A DNA stretch of 38,044 bases from Chromera velia (GCA_018398765.1 JAHBMJ010000947.1:1-38044), one strand, 5' to 3'; counted from the stretch's first letter, positions 10,323-20,461 are shown. Notes: generated from the sequence alone by a model not told the origin. Made by a program: numbers and translations.

Positions 10323-10402
10323 GTGCTCGCAGGAATTGAACCTATGCTGCGAAGAAGCGGTGCAAGTTAACCGTTTGTCCCACCAACTGGTCTGGCAAGC
10401 AC
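10323..10402 (-). tRNA. tRNA-like sequence or tRNA-derived SINE head
   Basis: Eighty nucleotides whose ends GTGCTTG and CGAGCAC can form seven base pairs (one G-U). It has an internal GGTTCAATTCC, very close to the Pol III B box, and an A-box-like CCAGTTGGTGG at the expected distance. A T5 terminator follows. The T stem has one mismatch, the D stem is poor and I could not assign an anticodon, so this may be a degenerate tRNA or a SINE head rather than a working tRNA. Confidence 0.4.
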
Positions 10403-10684
10403 TTTCCACAACTATGTTGCACACATGAATGGAGACGGACGTTGGCCCGAGGGTAGGTGAAAAAAGCTGTCACCTGTAGGGCAGGCTAGCTGGTAACACT
10501 GTGTATCAGATGGGGTGTGTATCATGTGCATACATACGATTTTACAGTCGTTTTGCAGAGCATGCATACTGTTTCAGATGGCGCATCAAACACTGTCTTC
10601 AATTATATATATAGATGATACATATCTCAATTCATATATATTATATGTATATAATATATATCCAGAATGAATATCCATCTAACT

Positions 10685-10715
10685 TCATTCATTCATTCAT
10701 TCATTCATTCATTCA

Positions 10716-10746
<31 letters not shown>
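10685..10746 (+). repeat. (ATTC)9 followed by (AT)n
   Basis: Tetranucleotide array 10685-10720 running directly into an AT dinucleotide array to 10746. Confidence 0.9.
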
Positions 10747-10751
<5 letters not shown>

Positions 10752-11774
10752 CATTGTCCACCTAGCTAGCTGGCACGGCGCCGTGCGCAGAACACTTTGC
10801 GGACTTGAGTCTTACACTACTTTAATTAGTCCAATTTTTTCGCGACCATCATGATTCTACTTCGGTAAAATTTTATAATTTGGGACTAGCACCACGATAA
10901 AACATAATGTTTGTGTATCCGCTACTATACTTGATGATGATAATAAGCTCACCGCCCGGTCCTAGGGGCGATGGCATAGTTTCAATCCCTAGAAGCGTAA
11001 ACCTAAGGCAAAGCCTGCGTTCACGACCTAGGTTCACGAACCACGGCCATGACTCCCAACGAAGACTGACGGTTGGAGGACAAAAACGACGACCGGAGTA
11101 GACAAAAAAGAGGCTTAAGAATTGCAAAACGGCCTGCTAGCTCAAATTGAAATACCAAAAAGGATCGACTCCAAACCTCGAAACACAAAAACAAAAAACG
11201 CAAACCGAACCAAACTGGCTGCATGGAGTACGGAAAAAAAAAAAAGGAAGAAATGTTGATAAAGGTCTGAGAGCAATAGTACAAGCTACTATACCACGCG
11301 TTCGTACGGAGTATAACGAATCCGAAATACCTCGGCGCGCGATGCGCGCCAACTCCCGTGTATTTATGTTGTGCTTTGCAACATCTTTGCAACAGTTGCA
11401 ACAATATGATGCATGCATGCATGTATGCATGCATCTCGAGTGTTGTTCAGTTCAACTGTAGACGGGCCGGACCGTCTACGGTCTAGACGCCGTAGTAGAG
11501 GGTCAACCATGCAGCAGCAGTGACACCCGTCATTATATATAGGCAGACTTTACTTCTGCATATCTACAGGACTTCAGTTCTCGGCATATATATTTTGCTC
11601 CATGCAGGATCTATTTACAACGTATTTGAGGTTTTCCATTCTTGCGTTGGGAGTTCGAGTCACTTTCCGACCTTCGGAATCAGATGTCTGCATGCACTCG
11701 AAACGAGCCAAATGTTGCAGAGAAGACTTTCCCTGCCTGTCTGTTGACCTGACCCGACATGCCGTGACTTCAAA
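10747..11774. other. Upstream region of the HNH gene, with nested hairpins
   Basis: No gene supported. GTAGACGG (11458-11465) pairs with CCGTCTAC (11472-11479) across a six-base loop. The second arm also overlaps a further hairpin, CTACGG (11476-11481) with CCGTAG (11490-11495), so the two are mutually exclusive. About 280 bp separates this from the HNH gene's ATG. GCATGCATGC repeats lie at 11410-11434. No core promoter element could be called. Confidence 0.4.
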
Positions 11775-13601
11775 ATGAGACGCATTGCCACGACGCTCTG
11801 TCGACGTGCTTCAGGCCATTCTACAGTCTCCTCCCTTCTCCAGAGAACTTCTGCCCTCTTCTCAGAGAACGAAGGGCAGAGAGGGAAGCCGTCCATCATA
11901 AATGGAAGATGGATAGTTCAGGAAGTCACAAAGCAGACCAGTAGTCGCAGTCTACAAGTTGTCCCAGACGTTTCAACCCTCTCTGTCTCAAGTCATCTGC
12001 AAATTTCTGCAAGGGTGTTTCCCAAAAGGGTGGGCGAAGTGGGATTACAGGTGTACTGCGTCCCTTCTCCTTTCACAGACTCCTGTCTGACCCCTTTCAC
12101 TCCTTCGTTCATTTGTGGAACAGCTGAGGTCAAAAGCCTTCACATAGCCCGTATCCACTCCCTCCACTCACACCTTCGTGCTCGAAGGCAATTCGGGACA
12201 GCAAATGTCATCTCTGCTGCTGCCTCCGTTGCAGACGGGGTGCGGCCAGCCCTCGGGGGGGGTTCTCAGCTCTCCTCGCATGGGGAGCGAAGATACCTCG
12301 GCAAAGATTGTTGTGTAGTCCTGCAGCATTGTAGGGGGCTAAGTGGATTTGCATTTTCCCATTCTACAGATTTTGTGCGGAAAGAAGATGAGGGAGAGAC
12401 TGGCAACGGAGAAGATGGAAACCTCGCTCGGACAGCTAATATTCAGAACCCGCCGATGGTTCAGTCTCACTCGACAACGAGAGACAGCATGGAAGCCATC
12501 ACAAGACAGAGAGCGCCGATTACAGGGCAGCAGCAATCTTTTGTCCGTTCTCAGCCGCAAGTAAGAGAGATAGCATGCCCCCACCCGGAATCTTTGGGAG
12601 GATCCCATAAAAAGAATCGCTTATGTCCCCATGGGAGGCGAAAAGACCGATGCAAAGAATGTGGTGGAAAAGGAATTTGTGAACACGGTCGGAGACAACA
12701 TGAGTGCAAGTATTGCGGGGGGGCCTCCATTTGCCTTCATGGGCGAATTAAGTACTTTTGCAAAGAATGTCACGGAAATGGAATTTGTCATCACTTTCGT
12801 CGACGTAGCCAATGTCGAGACTGTAAGGGGGGAGGGGTCTGCGAACACGGTCGAGTGCGCTCGAAGTGCAAAGAGTGTGGGGGTGGCAGCATTTGCGAGC
12901 ACGGCCGCATGAGAAGTCAGTGTGCAGAATGCCAAAGGGACAACCCAGCTTTTGCACGAGCGCGAGAACGACAGAGGCTAAGATACAAAGAGGACCACGT
13001 CTATCGATTGACACACACTGTTCGACGCTCTGTCTGGAGGTGTTCGAATGCCCTTCGAGAAGGTAAGTCTCTCCCTCAGACGAAACGCTCCCACGAGTAC
13101 CTCGGCTGTTCATTCCCCGATCTCAAAGCCCACCTCGAGAAGGACGACTTCCACGGCAACCCCGGAATGTCGTGGGAGAATTACGGGAGTCTGTGGCACG
13201 TTGACCATATTGTGCCCATTCAGTATCGGGGGGCAGACGGCCAGAAACCAGGCGCAGAGACACAACTTGCCCGTCTCCATTTCACGAATCTCCAACCGAT
13301 GTGGTCGAAGGAGAATCTCCGCAAGGGCAATAGGTTTGTGGGCAAGCTGCCACCCTTTCCCCTCTCACCACAAATACTGCCAGGAGCGGACAACAGCAGG
13401 CAGCCGAAAGACGGTGGAGTTAAAATGCCCATGTCGAGGATTCCTGGAGTCCTCGGAGTAGGAGGCGTCCGTAGCCTCCACTCCTTGGTGCCGTCCACTG
13501 GATACTCGTGGGACGGTCGCTTCTATCATGGTGCCACTCTGTATAGAAGAGCCTGGGAGGGGTTCACTCTAAATGAGGGAAGAGCCTCCATGCTGCGATG
13601 A
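11775..13601 (+). CDS. Cys/His-repeat-array HNH endonuclease, copy 1 (608 aa)
   Basis: Intronless. An in-frame TGA 30 nt upstream supports the ATG at 11775. The first 30-35 residues (MRRIATTLCRRASGHSTVSS...) are rich in Arg, Ser and Thr with no acidic residue, like a mitochondrial targeting peptide. After a low-complexity linker, residues about 284-390 hold six tandem 18-residue units of the form C-x-H-x6-C-x2-C (ICEHGR...CKECGG), each able to bind one zinc. Residues about 440-525 form an HNH nuclease domain: HEYLGCSFPDL, then GMSWENYG, then WHVDHIVPI (catalytic-type D477-H478), then H502 and N505 in LHFTNLQPMW, then ENLRKGNR. This resembles HNH proteins of phages and large DNA viruses. The zinc array plausibly binds nucleic acid; target and role are unknown. 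The roughly 85-residue tail has no known motif. The gene lies in the same frame as copy 2 downstream. Confidence 0.85.
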   Translation: MRRIATTLCRRASGHSTVSSLLQRTSALFSENEGQRGKPSIINGRWIVQEVTKQTSSRSLQVVPDVSTLSVSSHLQISARVFPKRVGEVGLQVYCVPSPFTDSCLTPFTPSFICGTAEVKSLHIARIHSLHSHLRARRQFGTANVISAAASVADGVRPALGGGSQLSSHGERRYLGKDCCVVLQHCRGLSGFAFSHSTDFVRKEDEGETGNGEDGNLARTANIQNPPMVQSHSTTRDSMEAITRQRAPITGQQQSFVRSQPQVREIACPHPESLGGSHKKNRLCPHGRRKDRCKECGGKGICEHGRRQHECKYCGGASICLHGRIKYFCKECHGNGICHHFRRRSQCRDCKGGGVCEHGRVRSKCKECGGGSICEHGRMRSQCAECQRDNPAFARARERQRLRYKEDHVYRLTHTVRRSVWRCSNALREGKSLPQTKRSHEYLGCSFPDLKAHLEKDDFHGNPGMSWENYGSLWHVDHIVPIQYRGADGQKPGAETQLARLHFTNLQPMWSKENLRKGNRFVGKLPPFPLSPQILPGADNSRQPKDGGVKMPMSRIPGVLGVGGVRSLHSLVPSTGYSWDGRFYHGATLYRRAWEGFTLNEGRASMLR

Positions 13602-14867
13602 CTGTCCGACAGTCGGACGCATTCCTTGCCCCGATCACAGACCAGGTCTCTGTCTGTCCTCCACTACCCTTCCGAGGGGTCTTCTGCGGAGGCACACAGG
13701 TGGAGGAACACTGCAGAGTTTCCCTCCGCGTGCTTGAGTGAGGGAGAGTGTGAGCCACTTGAAGCTACGAGTTCTCTCCCTGATGCACAGACAGCTGGAC
13801 GAAAAGAAAGGAGTGAGGCTCTAAGATTGACACCCCCCAGCCTCCATCTCTCCCGGGCTGCTTCCAATCGAGCCCACTGTCCGCACGGAAGGCAGCGTTA
13901 CGACTGCAAAGACTGCGGGGGGAGAGGAATTTGCGAGCATGGCCGCATTCGGAGGATGTGCAGAGAGTGCGGGGGTTCGCAGATATGCGAGCATGGTCGT
14001 CTCCGGGCCACCTGCAAAGTGTGTGTAGGCTCTTAAATCTGTATTCACAGACGAAGGCGCACTGTGTGTCAGGAGTGCAGAGGGGGTTTCATTTGCGTCC
14101 ACGGACGCCCGAGGTACTATTGCAGAGATTGCGGTGGAACAGGCATGTGTGAGCATGGACGCAGACGCAGCAATTGCCGAGAATGTAACGGAAGTCAAAT
14201 ATGCGAACATGACAAGCATCGTAGCATCTGTAAAATATGCGGGGGGAAGAGTCTTTGTGAGCATGGTCGGCAGCGCAGCCATTGTAAGGAGTGCGGGGGG
14301 AGTCAAGTGTGCGAGCACGGTCGAATTCGCTCAACGTGCAGGCAGTGTGGGGGTGGGGGCATCTGCCACCATAACAGACACAGGAGTGCGTGCTCAGAGT
14401 GTCAAAGAGACAACCCTGCCTTTGCAGCAAGGAGGCAGCGGGCAAAAGAAGCCAGAAAGATTCGATACAAAGAGGATGCTGTTTTTCGGTTGGGTAAAGT
14501 CACACGTTCCACCGTGGCAAAGTGTATCGCCAACATCCGGAAAAAGACTTCTGCTCCATGTCTCCGTAAGCGTACCCACGAGTACCTCGGCTGTTCATTC
14601 CCCGATCTCAAAGCCCACCTCGAGAAGGACAATTTCCACGGCAACCCCGGAATGTCGTGGGAGAATTACGGGAGTCTGTGGCACATTGACCACATTGTTC
14701 CGATCATGTATGCAGGGCCAGATGGACAAAAGCCTGATATGGAAACCGTGGCTTCACGTCTCCACTTTTTGAACCTGCAGCCAATGTGGGGGGAAGAGAA
14801 TCTCCGGAAGGGAAATCGATTTGTTGGAAAGCCTCCCCGAATTCCTTTACAAAGCAAGATGCTGTGA
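13602..14867 (+). pseudogene. Cys/His-repeat-array HNH endonuclease, copy 2, interrupted
   Basis: Same frame as copy 1, open from its stop onward apart from one TAA at 14034-14036. It holds ten C-x-H-x6-C-x2-C units (three before the TAA, seven after) and a complete HNH domain ending in TGA at 14865-14867. The TAA sits exactly where other units have GGSQ-IC, at the position of a CAA Gln codon, so it looks like a single nonsense change. No ATG precedes the array in this frame; the first is inside unit two. After the TAA, the ATG at 14145 could still give a 240-residue protein with five and a bit units plus the intact nuclease (DHIVPI, H-x-x-N). A 108 bp core (14577-14684) differs from copy 1 (13092-13199) at only two bases. 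It is either a decaying duplicate or a shorter functional form. Confidence 0.75.
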
Positions 14868-15611
14868 TACGCCTAGCTGCTACGAGTGTTGCTGCACTGG
14901 CAGTGTGGTACTGTTACATAGTGTTGCTTCAACAAGAATAGTTGTTATGCTGATATCAGAACTAGTATTATATAGGTTTTGATTAGCTTAGGCCTAGTTG
15001 TCTACAGTTGCTAGCAATGGCTACAGCAATAGATCACAATTCAAATCTAAATTAATGAACTAGTATCAGAAATTTCTAAGAAAAAAAAAATAGTAGTGTT
15101 TATTTTTTTTAAGAGTGCAAAGCTTAGAACACGTTACCTTCTCATTGGGGTAAAACCTAGGGTAAAACCCCATAAAATCTGTCAAAATCCTAGTTAACAT
15201 CCCAAAAAATCCATGAGGATCTTAAATTTTTAAATGTTGTACATTTCTATACCTAAAAAAAAAATTTTTATACCTAAAACACTTAATTAAAATTATACCC
15301 CATATTTTTTTTACGTTTTTTTATATCCGAAACTTTTGGCCTAAAAACCTCAGCGGCTGTAAAATGATACTAAAATCCTACGTGCAAGATATAGGTATAA
15401 CTTTATAATGTGCACAAAGTTAAGGTAATCAAAGTAAGAGATCATACAATTGTAGATGTGCATTGCAGACTAGATTGCAGATCAACTCCAGGTACGCTGC
15501 GTAGCTTTGCAACGCATTAAAGGCTTAGATTACAGGGTTAATCGAGTGTCTGCCATCTTTTGCCAAAGACAACCTCGCTTAAGTATTTGTACCTTGTAAC
15601 TAGACTCGTTA
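14868..15611. other. AT-rich spacer between convergent genes
   Basis: About 740 bp separating the 3' ends of the HNH pair (plus) and GTF3C5 (minus). AT-rich, with poly-A/T runs and a small GGTAAAACC duplication near 15150. No gene seen; it should contain both polyadenylation sites. Confidence 0.6.
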
Positions 15612-17049
15612 CTAGAGCGTAAGAGCTGCAGTAGCCTGTGCGGCAGCAGCATCTGGCGGCAGTGTGGAGAGGCCCTCTCGCATCCTTGCGGCCTTGACCT
15701 TCATGCACTCCCTGATTTCTTGCAGCACCTCTCGAGAAAGCCATCCTGCATGAACAGAACACCAAGGGCCCTTCCATGCGATCCATACACTCAGAACACC
15801 AAGTCGGGAAGCATATTTGACAGAGGCACATGATAAACTCTCCAGTCATCTGCCCAATGACTGATTCCTGGAGATAGGAAGACAAGTCGAACGTGGGAGC
15901 GAGAGCGGAATGAGGGAGGACGCTATTCAAAGTGCAAGTGAAACGGTTGACTGCCTGCCTGGCTGTTCCCTTTGCACGTCCCCTCCCCACCTGTGAGAGG
16001 AGAGAACTGAGCCAGAGGTGTCGCCTTGGCGATGACATTCTTCACATGGAAGTCGTCAATGTCGCAGAGCTGGTAGGCCTGGCTGCCTTGTATGGGGGGG
16101 ACCTGCAACCATCCATGGATGGAGTGAACAAAACGGGGGGCGTCTCCTTTTCCCGAACTACGGTGCAGTGTTTCGCTCACTGAATGGAGCAGCACGTCCC
16201 TGGGACTGAACCTTTTATTTTTGCTCTTTTTATCTGTTGTTGTTATCTTATCTGCGTCTGACTGGCATGAGGAAAGTCAGACAGGGAGGCCTTGCAGGTA
16301 CTTCGATCAAGGAAGACACGGATAGAGATGCGGACGGCCAGACGGATTGACAGGGGGGCAGGTATCTCAAAGAAGCAGAGACCTGAAAAAGCACCGGACA
16401 ACAATTCGGGTACCGAAAGTTCGGATGCAACAGCAAGTTTGAGAAAATCAACCAACCTGACTCACTGACTGCTGACCACAAAAAAAGGGTCCACATTTCG
16501 TTCATCCTCAGGGTCTGTCTGTGCTACCCCTGTTCCTGTGCCTCCAGTCTGCGGTTGGGAGGCGGACGAGGAGGCGGCTTGTCCTTCCCCGGGCGGGAAG
16601 AAAGAGGAAGAGACGGCTGCAGGGACAGGGAGAGGGGACGGGGAGGCGGACTGGGGCGCGCTGATTCTCCCCATTGTCATGCCCCCCCCGGTTCTCCCTC
16701 TCCCAGAGCGGGCGCTGCTCCGAACTTCTAGAGTCCGGAAGTACGGATCGCGGAAGTCAATAACCTGCATGCATGAACGAGCGAACGAACCAATGAAGAC
16801 AGACAAGAACACCACATGAGAGTCAACCATCTGAACGAAGACAACAAAGCAAGAACCATTGCACTGTCTTCTTTTCGCAGTCAGTACATGAGTGAGATCC
16901 TACAAAAACACTTGGCATGGAGGCACGGGCTTGAATGCAACATGATGCCGCGCCTCCCTCCGATCTTTCCAATTTGAACGGAGATGAATCACCTCTCTGA
17001 CAGGAGTCCATCCATCCTTGCACGGACTTAATCTGCATGTCATCAGCGA

Positions 17050-17084
<35 letters not shown>

Positions 17085-19620
17085 CTTTTGAACGAACCCA
17101 CATGGAATGGATTTCCTTCCCGGCTTCCTTGCTTCCTGTCCTGCTGACGATCCACGGATGCTTGCTGGTGACCACCCGGGTTTTTCCGTTTGCATCCTCC
17201 TCACAAAGTCAGGAGAGGGTTCAGGAAGGAGAGCGTGCAGGCAGTCCCACCGTCAGCATTCCCACCAGATTCCTTCCTTTTCATATCTTTTCCTTTCCTC
17301 CGTCCTCTTCTGTTTCCATCCTTGCCTCATTTCCACAGACCGACCTGGAAGTGACGCGCTTCGGGATCCTGACGGGGGTCGTACCCTCTTCTGCCCAGGC
17401 ACCTGCCCCAGGGACCACCTGCGTGCTTCAAAAAGTTCAGCGGCATCTAAGAGACACATGTTTGTGTGAGTCTAAAGTCGAAAAAGATTTACTGGGAGGA
17501 AGGAGACTAGAACAGCCGAGGCCGTTTTATTTCTGTTGGACACGTCCCTCAACAAAATTAAACCTTGTTCCCTTCTTGTGCTCATCTATGGAAACCGAAA
17601 CACAAACGCCCAGTCCAAGTCCAAAGCCAACAGACAAGCGTCGAACGAGTTGCCTGGCAATTTTTCAGGGCTTGCAGACACCAGCGCAGCCACAGACTGA
17701 CAGGCCGATGGGCACTTCGCGAATGCATCTTCAACTCAGTCAAGAAACACACAAGCCTGATCAGTTTGGACCTCTCTGCCCTTAGGCGGTCAGATAGACA
17801 GACGGACAGATTATCAAAGAGCGCTTTTTCAAACGGTGAATGAACCGACCATAGCAAATGTAAGCGACCCGTCGAAGGACCCACCGCCGTCTCCACTCGT
17901 TCCACTCGCCTGGAGAAAGAAAGAAAAACAGACAGCAAGCGACACACGCAGAGGCGTCTGGAGGGATGTGGAGACTTTTCATTCATGGCTCTTCGCCAGG
18001 GGGGCGACAAAAGGAGTGAAACAAAGATTCGGCGAAATTGCATATGCAGGGACTGATGTCCTTACCACCTCCCCTCCCATCTGCCCACCTGTATTTTGCA
18101 GTCCCTTGACTTTCTCTGTGAGGGCAACCTCCAGCCTGTGCCGAAGCCAGAGAGGCCGCTCGTCGAATAACTCCCTGTAGGCACGAAGAAGAGTATCGGT
18201 AGCTGCACACCGAGGAGGGAGGAGAGAGAGCAGATGATGAATGGTTCTTTCTTTCTTTCTTTCTTTCTTTCTTTCATTCATTCATTCATTCATTCACTCA
18301 TTCATTCATTCATTCAATCAATCAATCAATCCATTCATTCATTCATTCATTCCATTCATTCATTCATTCATTCATTCATTCATTCATTCATTCATTCCAT
18401 TCATTCATTCATTCACTCATTCATTCATTCATTCATTCATTCATTCATTCATTCATTCCATTCATTCATTCATTCATTCATTCCATTCATTCATTCACTC
18501 ATTCATTCATTCATTCATTCATTCATTCAATCATTCATTCATTCATTCATTCATTCATTTATTCATTCATTCATTCATTCATTCCCTTCATTCCATTCAT
18601 TCCATTCATTCCATTCATTCATTCATTCCATTCATTCATTCACTCATTCATTCATTCAATCATTCACTCATTCATTCATTCATTCAATCAATCCATTCAT
18701 TCATTCATTCAATTCACATATACACAGAGAGAGCCAGGGAACGAAGACAACCGAAGAAATGGAAAAGCAACAGAGTGAAAGGAACGACGGAAACAGAAGT
18801 CCATCCAGTTGAGGGGCATGACTCTGAGGAAACACAAAAGAGAGGACAGTAGCGGAAACGCACCGGCGGAATTCGCATAAGACTGCGGAAGAGGTTCCTG
18901 GATGGGTTTGGGGATTTCGGCCGTGAGGGTCCACTTGGGACATCCCACCTCGGGCTTTGTCGGCATGATCGCTGTGAGAGCCTCGCCGCGTTGGGTCTGT
19001 AGAACCCCCTTCTCTCCATCTGCTGCGGCAGCTGTGTCGGAGAGGCGTCTTCGGGCCTTTTTCGGAAGGAAGGCGTTCTCCTTGAACTGGTACGAGAAGG
19101 AAACAGCAGTACGGGTGAAGAAAGGGGGAGGGAGGTATGGTTCTTTTAGAACTGTGTCGTCGATTTGTACATCCAGGGGCCTGCTGACGCTCTCGCGTGC
19201 ACCCGCGGGGGGGATGTGGTAATAGTCACAGAGGTCAGTGAAGATGAACACTGGTGAAACACGACCGAGAATCTCATAAGTTACGGAGACCAATTGGCCA
19301 GTCTTCCGGTTAATTTTCTTTTTGACCTTCAAAGCCAAAGCAGCAGACTTGATTGTCTTGGCCTCTATGTGCTTGGAGAAGGGATCCTTGGGGTCTAGGT
19401 CGATGACTAGGGGGGACTTTTTTGGGTTCTCGCAGGAAGATGCGACAGCCTCTAGACCCCCGAGAGCCTCTATGACTGCAGACTCTTTCTTCACTGTGCC
19501 AGGAACTTCCACACAGGCCAAAAGCACCCCAGGCGGAATTTTCAAGTGGACACACTGCGACCTGCTGGAGGACGAGGAGGAGGAAGACGAAGGCTGTGGA
19601 CCTTTGGGGCGTGCAGACAT
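15612..19620 (-). CDS. GTF3C5: TFIIIC subunit 5 (GTF3C5 / tau95-like), seven exons
   Basis: Subunit of TFIIIC, which binds the A box of tRNA genes and recruits TFIIIB for Pol III transcription in the nucleus. Exons: 19620-18864, 18202-18089, 17418-17345, 16764 to about 16470, about 16179-15991, 15867-15800 and 15728-15612 (stop TAG). Phases agree at each join. Only the fourth intron is ambiguous (donor 16469 or 16465; acceptor before 16179 or 16157), so exon 4 is not terminal although it reads into TGA at 16462. Family landmarks in order: GVLLACVEVPGTVKKESAVI and EALGG, the DPKDPFSKH block, VFIFTDLCDYYHIP, LKEPYLPPPFFTR, LFDERPLWLRHRLEVAL, GGPWGRCLGRRGYDPRQDPE, HFQVIDFRDPYFR, AYQLCDIDDFHVKNVIAK, then WADDWRVYHVPLSNMLPDL. 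The predicted length of about 536 aa is close to human GTF3C5 (519). An in-frame TAA upstream of 19620 supports the start. Head-to-head with the gene at 20462. Confidence 0.93.
17049..17085 (+). repeat. (TCTG)n microsatellite in GTF3C5 intron 3
   Basis: Nine or so uninterrupted TCTG/CTGT units on the plus strand, inside the intron between the exons ending 17345 and starting 16764. Confidence 0.9.
18242..18718 (+). repeat. Long (TTTC)n-(ATTC)n array in GTF3C5 intron 1
   Basis: A short TTTC array (18247-18274) followed by about 440 bp of ATTC units with occasional ATCA, ACTC and CATTCC interruptions. It makes up most of the 661 bp first intron. The Ile/His/Ser-repeat frames it generates on the plus strand are not genes. 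Confidence 0.95.
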
Positions 19621-20461
19621 ACTCGTTCGACGCAGAAAGTGATCTTAGCGGTGATTTTACTTGAGCAGGGGCCAACGACTTCGGATCGACAATACCTTTT
19701 CAGCTACAGACGGTCTTGCTTTGAAAAGCTTCTGGCTCCTCGCGTGCCAATTTGTGATGCTTCACCGTCTACTTGAGAGACTGCAGCCAAAAAAAAGTCC
19801 TTCAAAGACGATCTCGGAATGTCTTCGCATGAATGCTTCTGAAGCTTTTTCTACGCGTACTGGTCTCGTCGGAATGAAGGATTGAAAATCGCAGCATGAT
19901 GCAATTGAAGCAGCAGCAGTACCATGCAAGACAGATAGAGGACATGGGTTGCGATTCCAGCGTCAGCCCATCGTCAGCCCGGATCATTGCCGGGGATTGC
20001 CGGGGCCCCAACGCGCGCGGGGGCGGCGGGGCACGCAGTGGGATGCATCCTGGGGCCCCGGCTGAGGGGCCCGTGGCCGAAAGTGAGAAACAGTGAGAAT
20101 GCCCTCGAACGGAGGGAGAATCTTGTCGTCCTCGAAGAAATTTGGACTGCAGTTTGGAGTGAACGGGAAGAGCTTTCCATGTATGAGTTGTTGAATCTGT
20201 GTCCATGCTTGTTTGCTAGTCTTCGCTGAAGGTTTCAGCTTTTCTGTTTCCACAGGAAAGTTCGAAAGTTCGATTGCCGTTGCCAATCTTTTTCCAAGTC
20301 ACCTTCCGTCTCTCTCTTGTGTGCGTCGGTACTGTTTCCTTGCTGACGGCATTTGAATCCGATCTCCCTCATTTGTTTTCTTCTTTTGTGAAATCCTTTG
20401 TTTCTTCGTTTGCCACTGATTTGGGGGGCAGCGACGCTCCGAGGACCAGAAAAAAATAACT
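19621..20461. promoter_or_regulatory. Shared intergenic space between two head-to-head genes
   Basis: 841 bp between the start codons of GTF3C5 (minus) and the LIM/UIM-like gene (plus), so both promoters should lie here. It includes a GC-rich core at 19990-20075 with GGGGCCCC and GCGCGCGGGGGCGGCGGGG. I cannot name a core element. A minus-strand frame from an ATG at 20286 gives 100 residues beginning MATAIELSNFPVETEKLKPS. The first 60 look protein-like, so a small extra gene or leader exon is possible but unproven. Confidence 0.4.

Noticed and set aside
10925-11015. Second tRNA-like sequence with AGTTTCAATCCC
   Set aside because: The B-box match is weak, no closing stem was found and there is no terminator at the right distance.
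12621-12950. CRISPR-like array from regularly spaced 54-nt repeats
   Set aside because: The 54-nt periodicity is the coding repeat of the zinc-binding units; the repeats are protein-level and diverged in DNA, with no leader or cas genes.
13599-14036. Reassignment of stop codons (TAA as Gln) to explain the HNH copy 2 interruption
   Set aside because: TAA ends the gene at 34681 and serves as an in-frame stop upstream of GTF3C5; a single nonsense change is simpler and no other conserved position shows TAA for Gln.
16462-16764. Exon 4 TGA as the true end of GTF3C5
   Set aside because: Conserved C-terminal blocks of the family continue in phase in exons down to 15612, giving the usual family length.
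18234-18852. Plus-strand His/Ser/Ile repeat proteins
   Set aside because: Pure translation of the ATTC microsatellite inside a minus-strand intron.
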